DNA of 64,000 bases from Methylotenera sp. (GTDB lineage Bacteria; Pseudomonadota; Gammaproteobacteria; Burkholderiales; Methylophilaceae). Of the stretch, positions 56,801 to 64,000 are shown one piece after another. Where the stretch lies: positions 95,420 to 159,419 of the forward strand of contig SHXQ01000002.1 of the NCBI GenBank assembly GCA_009693255.1, read 5' to 3'. Under the pieces are notes generated by a model, which worked only from the letters and a program-made list of their open reading frames with translations, was not told the origin of the DNA and did no database searches. Position 1 is the first letter of the stretch, and each line of letters begins with the position of its first letter. Both the position numbers and the translations under genes were made by a program.

Positions 56801-58549
56801 ATGGAACAAAGTATGGAACAAGGCTCTAAAAAAATCACTGGCGCGGAAATTTTAACTCGCTGCTTGCATGAAGAAAAAGTTGAATTTGTATTCGGCTACC
56901 CAGGTGGCGCAGTGCTACACATTTACGACGCTATTTTTCATCAAGATAAATTTAAGCATATTTTAGTGCGTCATGAGCAAGCCGCCCTTCACGCGGCTGA
57001 TGCCTACGCGCGCTCCACAGGCAAAGTAGGCGTTGCGCTTGTCACGTCCGGTCCTGGCGCAACGAACGCGGTCACTGGTATCGCTACCGCCTATATGGAC
57101 TCTATTCCTATGGTGATTATTAGTGGCCAAGTGCCTACTTACGCCATTGGTGAAGATGCCTTTCAAGAGTGCGACACGGTTGGCATTACGCGCCCATGTG
57201 TAAAGCATAACTTTTTAGTTAAAGACGTCAAAGACATTGCCGCCACCATGAAAAAGGCATTTTATGTAGCCGCTAGTGGTCGTCCAGGTCCGGTATTGGT
57301 CGACATCCCTAAGGATATCACTGCGCATTTATGCCAATTTGATTATCCGGAAAGCGTTAATTTACGTTCATACAGCCCGGTCACTAAAGGTCATTTAGGG
57401 CAAATAAAGAAAGCCCTCAAACTGCTGGCTGAAGCGAAGCGGCCTATGGTCTATTCCGGCGGTGGCGTGGTGTTGGGCGAGGCTTCTGCGCATTTAATTA
57501 AACTCATTCAATCGTTAAATATTCCGATTACCAGCACATTGATGGGCTTGGGTGGCTTTCCTGCCTCGGATCAGAAGTTCTTAGGTATGCTAGGTATGCA
57601 CGGCACTTACGAGGCTAATATGGCTATGCAAGAGTGCGATGTACTGCTTGCCGTTGGCGCCCGTTTTGATGACCGCGTGATTGGTAATACTGCACACTTC
57701 TTATCAAATCCACGCACAATCATTCATATTGACATTGACCCCTCTTCAATCTCAAAACGGGTAAAAATTGATGTGCCTATTGTTGGCGACGTTAAATCTG
57801 TACTTGCCGACATGAATGAACTCATTGCCAGTGAAAAGCCTGCACAAAATACTAGCGCGCTAGCGGCTTGGTTTAAGCAAATTGAAGCATGGCGTAGCAA
57901 AAAATGTTTATCCTTTACGCAAAGTACAGAGTTTATTAAGCCACAATACGTCATTCAAAAATTACATGAAGTCACTAAGGGTGAAGCTTTCGTGACGTCT
58001 GACGTTGGTCAGCACCAAATGTGGGCCGCGCAATATTACAAGTTTAATGAACCTCGCCGCTGGATTAATTCTGGTGGCTTAGGCACCATGGGCGTTGGCT
58101 TGCCATATGCCATGGGCGTTCAGTTTGCGCACCCGAATGCACAAGTAGCCTGCGTCACCGGTGAGGGGAGTATTCAAATGAATATCCAAGAGCTTTCAAC
58201 TTGTGCGCAATACCATTTGCCGATTAAGGTCATTATGCTTAACAATCGCTACTTAGGCATGGTGCGTCAATGGCAAGAGTTTTTCTATGAGAATCGCTAT
58301 TCAGAGTCGTATATGGACAGCTTGCCCGACTTCGTTAAACTGGCCGAAGCTTATGGCCATGTGGGCATGCAAATCACCAAGCCTGGCGATGTTGAAGGCG
58401 CATTGAAAGAAGCTTTTGATATGAAATCACGCTTTGTATTTTTAGATTTCATTACCGATCAAAAAGAAAATGTGTTCCCGATGATTCCAGGTGGTAAGGG
58501 TTTGTCTGAAATGATATTGGCGAATGATATTGGCGCGGAGGATCTATAA
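56801..58549 (+). CDS. ilvB: Acetolactate synthase large subunit
   Basis: ThDP enzyme making acetolactate and acetohydroxybutyrate for Val, Leu and Ile. The 582 residues have the catalytic Glu in [34 protein letters not shown], the FAD region [11 protein letters not shown] and the ThDP-Mg motif [17 protein letters not shown] to [13 protein letters not shown] second ATG four codons on could start instead. It is one base before ilvH. Confidence 0.97.
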   Translation: MEQSMEQGSKKITGAEILTRCLHEEKVEFVFGYPGGAVLHIYDAIFHQDKFKHILVRHEQAALHAADAYARSTGKVGVALVTSGPGATNAVTGIATAYMDSIPMVIISGQVPTYAIGEDAFQECDTVGITRPCVKHNFLVKDVKDIAATMKKAFYVAASGRPGPVLVDIPKDITAHLCQFDYPESVNLRSYSPVTKGHLGQIKKALKLLAEAKRPMVYSGGGVVLGEASAHLIKLIQSLNIPITSTLMGLGGFPASDQKFLGMLGMHGTYEANMAMQECDVLLAVGARFDDRVIGNTAHFLSNPRTIIHIDIDPSSISKRVKIDVPIVGDVKSVLADMNELIASEKPAQNTSALAAWFKQIEAWRSKKCLSFTQSTEFIKPQYVIQKLHEVTKGEAFVTSDVGQHQMWAAQYYKFNEPRRWINSGGLGTMGVGLPYAMGVQFAHPNAQVACVTGEGSIQMNIQELSTCAQYHLPIKVIMLNNRYLGMVRQWQEFFYENRYSESYMDSLPDFVKLAEAYGHVGMQITKPGDVEGALKEAFDMKSRFVFLDFITDQKENVFPMIPGGKGLSEMILANDIGAEDL

Positions 58550-59056
58550 ATGACTACCCATAACCCACGTCATATTATTTCATTACTCATGGAAAATGAA
58601 TCTGGCGCCTTATCTCGCGTCGCCGGTTTATTCTCTGCGCGCGGCTACAATATTGAATCACTGACGGTTGCCGCGACTGAAGACCCCACATTATCACGCA
58701 TGACGATTGTGACCTCCGGTTCTGAGGCAGTAATCGAACAGATCATCAAACAGTTAAACAAACTGATTGACGTAGTCAAAGTGCTCGATTTAAACGATGG
58801 AAAATTTATTGAGCGCGAATTAATGCTCGTTAAAGTGAAAGCCACTACTGCGTTTAGAGAAGAAATGAAACGTATGTGCGATATATTCCGCGGCCGTATT
58901 ATCGATGTGGCCGACGGCAGTTTTACGATTGAGCTTACCGGCTCAGGTTACAAGTTAGACGCTTTTATAGAAAGTTTAGATAAAACAGCGATCTTAGAAA
59001 CAGTGCGCACAGGCGCATCTGGCATAGGTCGTGGCGACAGAATTCTGAAAGTTTAA
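58550..59056 (+). CDS. ilvH: Acetolactate synthase small (regulatory) subunit
   Basis: ACT-domain subunit that activates the large subunit and gives valine feedback. The 168 residues start with HIISLLMENESGALSRVAGLF and FSARGYNIESLTVAATEDP, then RELMLVKVKA and the C-terminal domain with FRGRIIDVADGSFTIELTG. Size fits the ilvH/ilvN type of proteobacteria. It directly follows ilvB and is followed by a 160-bp gap with G- and C-rich repeats before ilvC. Confidence 0.96.
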   Translation: MTTHNPRHIISLLMENESGALSRVAGLFSARGYNIESLTVAATEDPTLSRMTIVTSGSEAVIEQIIKQLNKLIDVVKVLDLNDGKFIERELMLVKVKATTAFREEMKRMCDIFRGRIIDVADGSFTIELTGSGYKLDAFIESLDKTAILETVRTGASGIGRGDRILKV

Positions 59057-59067
59057 TATACACAGGA

Positions 59068-60233
<1,166 letters not shown>

Positions 60234-60261
60234 TTTCTAGTCATTAGTCGATAGACGTTAG

Positions 60262-60296
60262 TTAGGGCGGGGCTAAACAGCATCCCGCCCTTTTTG
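60262..60296 (+). terminator. Rho-independent terminator after ilvC
   Basis: Stem AGGGCGGG / CCCGCCCT with a 12-nt loop and then TTTTTGTT. It ends just 11 bp before the psd ATG, so psd expression must come from readthrough or from a promoter overlapping this hairpin. Confidence 0.88.
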
Positions 60297-60306
60297 TTAG
60301 GAAATC

Positions 60307-61170
60307 ATGATGAAATTAGCTGTTTTTTTACAATATATAATGCCCAAGCAAGCCATCACCGTGCTTGCAGGTAAGCTAGCCAAACGGCAAGGCGGCAACT
60401 TTACGACCGCCGTTATCCGCTGGTTTGTAAAGCGTTACAGCGTGAATATGGCAGAAGCTGCACAGTCTGATATCAGCACCTATAAAACCTTTAATGATTT
60501 TTTTACCCGCCCTTTGAAGCCAAATGCAAGGCCACTAGCGCAGGTTGAATTTATTTGCCCAGTAGATGGCGCAATTAGTCAATTTGGTAACATTGCAACT
60601 GATCAAATTTTTCAAGCCAAAGGGCACACTTACTCCACAAGCGCATTAGTTGGTGGCGATACTACCTTAGCCAAGCAATTTGAAAATGGTCACTTTGCTT
60701 GCCTGTACCTAAGTCCAAAGGACTACCACCGCATCCACATGCCTTGCGACGGCGCCTTACAACGCATGACTTATGTACCGGGCGCTTTATTTTCAGTAAA
60801 CCCGACCACCGCGCAAGGCGTGCCTGGGTTGTTTTCCCGTAACGAGCGCGTCGTTTGCGAATTTACTTCAGCCCAACACGGCCGCTTCATTATAGTGTTA
60901 GTCGGCGCCACCATCGTCGGCAGTATGGCAACGGTTTGGCACGATGCGGCCCAGGGCATTATTAACCCGCCACGCACCCATAAACCACGGCAATGGACCT
61001 ATGACAATAAAAATATTTCACTCAAACAAGGCGAAGAAATGGGCCGATTCTTACTCGGTTCGACCGTAGTGATGCTATTTGAGAAAGATACACTGCAATT
61101 TAATGCAGATTGGCAACCAGCCCGTGCAATCAAGCTTGGTGAGATGATGGGAATAAAAGCAAAAACCTAA
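60307..61170 (+). CDS. psd: Phosphatidylserine decarboxylase proenzyme
   Basis: Membrane-associated pyruvoyl enzyme that makes phosphatidylethanolamine. The 287-residue proenzyme has TFNDFFTRPLKPNARP, CPVDGAISQFG, YLSPKDYHRIHMPCDG, and the self-cleavage motif LGST at FLLGSTVVMLFE near residue 254, where Ser becomes the pyruvoyl group. ATG at 60307 or one codon on. pssA is not adjacent. Confidence 0.96.
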   Translation: MMKLAVFLQYIMPKQAITVLAGKLAKRQGGNFTTAVIRWFVKRYSVNMAEAAQSDISTYKTFNDFFTRPLKPNARPLAQVEFICPVDGAISQFGNIATDQIFQAKGHTYSTSALVGGDTTLAKQFENGHFACLYLSPKDYHRIHMPCDGALQRMTYVPGALFSVNPTTAQGVPGLFSRNERVVCEFTSAQHGRFIIVLVGATIVGSMATVWHDAAQGIINPPRTHKPRQWTYDNKNISLKQGEEMGRFLLGSTVVMLFEKDTLQFNADWQPARAIKLGEMMGIKAKT

Positions 61171-61174
61171 AGCG

Positions 61175-61217
61175 TATGGTAGGGGCGGTCACAGACCACG
61201 CCTACCATAGGCTTTTT
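61175..61217. terminator. Strong bidirectional terminator between psd and rppH
   Basis: TATGGTAGG...GCGGT paired with ACCACGCCTACCATA, a long stem with a small bulge, followed on the plus strand by GGCTTTTTC. It lies between two convergent genes. Confidence 0.85.
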
Positions 61218-61252
61218 CATGAATATTTACTTAGACTGGCTCAGGAAATAAA

Positions 61253-61738
61253 CTACTTGATCACCTTATGGTGTAAATGTGGTGCCAACTCATTTAACGC
61301 AGACTCATATACGCCGCGCTTAAACGCAATCACATCTTCTAGCGGCACCCAGTAGTCACTCCAGCGCCAAGCATCAAACTCCGGATGTTCGCTAGTGCGC
61401 AGCGAAACATCGCTGTCACGCCCAACCATGCGCAGTAAATACCAAATTTGTTTTTGGCCTTTATAACTGCCGCGATACTCGCGCTTGACCCAAGTTGCGG
61501 GCACTTCATATCTAAGCCAATCTTTGGTGCGACCCAAAATTTGTACATGCTCAGGTTTCAAGCCAACTTCTTCCATCAACTCGCGATACATCGCCTGCTC
61601 TGGACTTTCGCCGTGGTTAATCCCACCCTGCGGAAACTGCCAAGCATGCTCACGGATACGCTTACCCCAAAAAACCTGATTATTGGCATTACAGATAATA
61701 ATGCCAACATTCGGGCGAAACCCGTCTCGATCTAACAT
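61253..61738 (-). CDS. rppH: RNA pyrophosphohydrolase
   Basis: NUDIX enzyme that removes pyrophosphate from mRNA 5' ends and starts decay. It opens [17 protein letters not shown] with [17 protein letters not shown], then the Nudix box [22 protein letters not shown] in pieces. The 161 residues fit the family. It is convergent with psd. Confidence 0.97.
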   Translation of the reverse strand: MLDRDGFRPNVGIIICNANNQVFWGKRIREHAWQFPQGGINHGESPEQAMYRELMEEVGLKPEHVQILGRTKDWLRYEVPATWVKREYRGSYKGQKQIWYLLRMVGRDSDVSLRTSEHPEFDAWRWSDYWVPLEDVIAFKRGVYESALNELAPHLHHKVIK

Positions 61739-61811
61739 AACATTTTTACTGCCTTAATTATTTAATACGATTTTTTCATATTTTGAGTATTTTTGAAAGC
61801 AACCATTTGCG

Positions 61812-61817
61812 TATAAT
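61812..61817 (+). promoter_or_regulatory. Consensus -10 box upstream of the beta-propeller gene
   Basis: TATAAT, preceded by TTGCG, 40 bp before the likely start of the propeller gene. No good -35 at the right distance was found. Confidence 0.4.
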
Positions 61818-61851
61818 AGCTAATCCCATGAAAAAACAATCAATTCAATAG

Positions 61852-62823
61852 TTGAAAATGCAGTTCTTTCTTATCATTTGGCTGGTTTTCACGATGAATG
61901 TGGTTGGCCACGCTAAAACTCAGGCTGAAACCAATCATTTTGCCTATATTACCAATCAGGGCGACGACACTGTTTCGGTGATTGATACCACGACCAATCA
62001 AGTGCTTAACACCATTAAAGTGGGTAAAGCGCCAGTTGGCGTTGCTATTTCTGCCAAACGACACCGCGCCTACATTTCTAACGTAGAAAGCCAAGAAATA
62101 TCCATCATCGATACGCAGCATAATAGCGTACTAGAAACCTTAAAAATTAACGGCTCACCTGTAGGACTAGCCTTATCGGTAGACGGCAAAACACTTTATG
62201 TCGCCGATTGGTTTGCTAATAAAGTGTTAGCCATTAATACCCAGCAAACCAATCAGCTACGCGAGATCAGTGTGGGTGATGCTCCTGCTGGTTTGGCTGT
62301 CAGCCCCAATAAGCGCTGGCTATATGTCGCCAATCGCGATAGTAACGACATTGCCGTCATCGACACCACAACACTCACCACTAAGCGGCGCATTAAAGTG
62401 GGCAAACATCCTTTTGGTCTTTTTGTGAGCGCCACTGGCAGATTATTAGTCAGCGTGAATGTAAAAGAAGATAGCGTCAGCATCATCAACACCAAAACCT
62501 ATGCACAGCGAAAAATAAAAGTGGGCTACCACCCCTATTGCGCCGCCATGACCTTAGATGAAAAAACACTGTACGTCAGCAATACCCAAGACGACAGCGT
62601 GTCAGTCATCGACATTGCCAGCGGCAATATAATCGCCAGCATTGCCGTTGGTAGTACACCTGAAGGCCTTAGCATCGACCACGCCAATCAACGCGCCTAT
62701 GTGGCCAATTGGGGTAGCAATAACGTCAGCGTCATCGATACCAGCACCCAGCAATTATTGACCACGATTAAAACTGGCGAAAAAAGCCGTGCCTTTGGGC
62801 AATTTATATTGCTAGGGCAATAG
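61852..62823 (+). CDS. Secreted YVTN-repeat beta-propeller protein
   Basis: A 323-residue exported protein. Residues 1-20 form a signal peptide (FFLIIWLVFTMNVVGHA). The rest is seven repeats of about 41-42 residues with the pattern AYI/VxNxxxxxVSVIDTxxxxVxxTIKVGxxPxGxAxSxxG, a seven-bladed propeller. Similar proteins accompany PQQ-dependent dehydrogenases in methylotrophs and alcohol users, so a periplasmic role tied to PQQ is possible but not shown. TTG at 61852 or ATG two codons later starts it. It lies next to a second secreted protein. Confidence 0.85.
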   Translation: MKMQFFLIIWLVFTMNVVGHAKTQAETNHFAYITNQGDDTVSVIDTTTNQVLNTIKVGKAPVGVAISAKRHRAYISNVESQEISIIDTQHNSVLETLKINGSPVGLALSVDGKTLYVADWFANKVLAINTQQTNQLREISVGDAPAGLAVSPNKRWLYVANRDSNDIAVIDTTTLTTKRRIKVGKHPFGLFVSATGRLLVSVNVKEDSVSIINTKTYAQRKIKVGYHPYCAAMTLDEKTLYVSNTQDDSVSVIDIASGNIIASIAVGSTPEGLSIDHANQRAYVANWGSNNVSVIDTSTQQLLTTIKTGEKSRAFGQFILLGQ

Positions 62824-62982
62824 CAACTCAAGTCTAGCGATATCCACGTCAACCTAGCCCTTGTCGCCTCGTTAACTCAAATACAATCCGCAGTATAGTT
62901 AACATTCTGAATGTTCTCATTTATAATGCTTTGTTGTTTCAACTAATTCCTCTCACCCTGAGAGCCATGGAGAAAGAAAAAA

Positions 62983-63534
62983 ATGAAAAAGATTTTAGCC
63001 TTATTGACACTTAGCCTAGGCATCAGCTTAGTGCCATTCAGTGCATCTGCACACGGCCCAGCACCACAAAAAGTTGAAAAAACCATCACCATTAAAGCTG
63101 CACCAGCCAAAGTTTGGACGATCGTTAAAGATTTCGGTGGCATTCACCAATGGCACTCAGGCGTTGCCAGTACTAAGCTAGAACAAAAGAAAGATGACAA
63201 TGGTAACCTTGCCACATACAGAACATTGACCTTTAAAGCGGGCGGTAGCGTTTATGAAAAACTCCGTAGCGCTGATGATGCGAGCATGAAAATAAAATAT
63301 GAGATTGTTTCTGGTACACTTCCGCTCACAGACTTCAACGCCAGCATGACGGTGACTCAAGGTGCAAATGCAAACGAATCTACCGTCACATGGGTAGGTC
63401 GCTTTTACCGCTTATACAAACTTAATCCACCAATTCCTGAAGGTCAAGATGACGCCACTGCGGTCAAAGCCATCACCGATGTTTTTGATGCTGGCTTAGC
63501 CAATTTACAAAAGGCAGCAGAAGCCGAAAAATAA
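62983..63534 (+). CDS. Secreted SRPBCC (START-like) domain protein
   Basis: A 183-residue protein with a signal peptide (KKILALLTLSLGISLVPFSASA, cut near residue 24) and a SRPBCC/polyketide cyclase-like domain (about 35-175): KTITIKAAPAKVWTIVKDFGGIHQWH, LTFKAGGSVYEKL, and ESTVTWVGRFYRLYK in pieces. This fold has a deep hydrophobic pocket for a ligand; the ligand here is unknown. It has a good ribosome binding site (GGAGAAAG). It may be co-regulated with the propeller gene 160 bp upstream; both would be periplasmic. Confidence 0.85.
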   Translation: MKKILALLTLSLGISLVPFSASAHGPAPQKVEKTITIKAAPAKVWTIVKDFGGIHQWHSGVASTKLEQKKDDNGNLATYRTLTFKAGGSVYEKLRSADDASMKIKYEIVSGTLPLTDFNASMTVTQGANANESTVTWVGRFYRLYKLNPPIPEGQDDATAVKAITDVFDAGLANLQKAAEAEK

Positions 63535-63629
63535 GGCCTCGCCTGACAACTAGTCAGCTAATCTAACGGCAAGACTTGTGTCTAAGGATGGATAAAAGTG
63601 ACAATTTTTTTGCCAAGTTAATGCATGCC

Positions 63630-63668
63630 TAAACAAAAAAACGGAGCATTATGTTCCGCTTTTTTTCG
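63630..63668 (+). terminator. Rho-independent terminator after the SRPBCC gene
   Basis: A-run, CGGA, loop GCATTATGT, TCCG, then seven T residues. It lies about 95 bp after the stop codon. Confidence 0.8.
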
Positions 63669-63682
63669 TTTGCTTAGCCTGA

Positions 63683-63868
63683 GTGCCAATGGGTGCCGAT
63701 AAACTAGTGCTTATCAACGACTGGTGCAACAGCTACAGCAGGCGTTGCCCTAACTCCAGTGAATACTCCTACGTACCTACTGGTGCCGCTAATATGCTCT
63801 GGGCAAACACTGGAACGTCATGCGACACCACCAGAGGCTTTAAATCTGGTCAGGGTGACTGCCCATAG
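63683..63868 (+). CDS. Possible small Cys-containing protein or gene fragment
   Basis: A 61-codon frame starting with GTG (or ATG at 63689). The product has four Cys, many Asn, Ser and Tyr residues, and no signal peptide or membrane segment: DWCNSYSRRCPNSSEYSY, ANTGTSCDTTRGFKSGQGDCP in pieces. No ribosome binding site is evident and it follows a terminator directly. The style resembles the end of a secreted or phage structural protein. I do not recognise a family. Confidence 0.35.
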   Translation: MPMGADKLVLINDWCNSYSRRCPNSSEYSYVPTGAANMLWANTGTSCDTTRGFKSGQGDCP

Positions 63869-63930
63869 TTCCACTTAGTTGGCTTTTCAAACCCCTTCTA
63901 GCAAGGAGGTTTCTATTGGTAAAAACCGTA

Positions 63931-63966
63931 AAAAAAGCCCAGAACGTTAAATTTACTGGGCTTTTG
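63931..63966 (+). terminator. Rho-independent terminator near the right edge
   Basis: AAAAGCCCAG and CTGGGCTTTT form a 10-bp stem around a 13-nt loop, with A and T flanks, so it could work in both directions. It closes the small Cys-containing ORF or a gene beyond the window. Confidence 0.8.
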
Positions 63967-64000
63967 ATACCGATTAATGCATTGTGAAACACTAAAATGG

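Overview
The window looks like a chromosomal segment of a moderately low-GC betaproteobacterial methylotroph, most likely a Methylophilaceae member close to Methylotenera. This is an inference from three things: a complete pqqABCDE cluster without pqqF, several gene orders typical of Betaproteobacteria, and the overall protein style. No rRNA, tRNA, CRISPR array, integrase or transposase was seen. Almost everything left of about 37.5 kb lies on the minus strand and most of the rest on the plus strand.

Layout, left to right. 1-0.7 kb: start of the NADH dehydrogenase operon (nuoA, partial nuoB). 1.0-3.2 kb: a frameshifted AI-2E-family permease and a yqjD-yqjE-yqjK envelope-stress set. 3.3-8.0 kb: a Bcr/CflA exporter and pqqABCDE, with the tiny pqqA separated from pqqB by a terminator-like hairpin. 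8.2-15.2 kb: gyrA-serC-pheA-hisC-aroG. 15.3-25.5 kb: metZ, purF, cvpA, a SPOR protein, folC, accD, trpA, trpB, trpF and truA. 25.5-33.0 kb: a CbiQ-like membrane protein, fimV, asd, an entericidin-like lipoprotein, leuB, leuD and leuC. 33.2-37.6 kb: an MmyB-type regulator, cimA, yajQ, ppnP and rfbD. 37.9-40.6 kb: a rearranged island with a winged-helix gene, a chimeric ORF, a MASE1-like membrane protein and a WecA-type sugar-phosphate transferase. 41.1-49.4 kb: ribE, ribBA, yqgE, ruvX, pyrR, pyrB, an apparently non-catalytic dihydroorotase, yggS, proC and yggT. 50-53.9 kb: rng, maf, nudJ and mnmA. 54-55.5 kb: a broken gene, a small phage-like patch and a GST. 55.7-61.7 kb: nadC, ilvB, ilvH, ilvC, psd and rppH. 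61.8-64 kb: a secreted beta-propeller protein, a secreted SRPBCC protein and a small Cys-containing ORF.

How the genes work together. The branched-chain amino acid route is nearly complete here: cimA, leuC, leuD and leuB make 2-oxobutanoate from pyruvate, ilvB/ilvH and ilvC continue to valine and isoleucine, and leuBCD also serve leucine. Aromatic synthesis (aroG, pheA, hisC, trpA, trpB, trpF), serine, methionine, riboflavin, pyrimidine, NAD, proline and PQQ synthesis are also represented, as expected for a prototrophic methylotroph.

The most distinctive feature is gene decay and rearrangement. I see an AI-2E permease with two frameshifts, a pilT gene reduced to its two ends, a CbbY-type phosphatase remnant, a dynamin-like GTPase remnant, a frameshifted small conserved gene next to phage-like DNA, and a tandem duplication at 38.1-39.4 kb with a 7-bp microhomology junction that creates a chimeric ORF. 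Other points are an apparent AUU start codon for folC behind 15-bp repeats, a degenerate GTP cyclohydrolase II domain in ribBA, a dihydroorotase lacking its metal ligands, and a G-quadruplex-type sequence between ilvH and ilvC. I did not find a convincing wholly new multi-gene system. The best candidates for new biology are the 38-40.6 kb island and the secreted propeller/SRPBCC pair.
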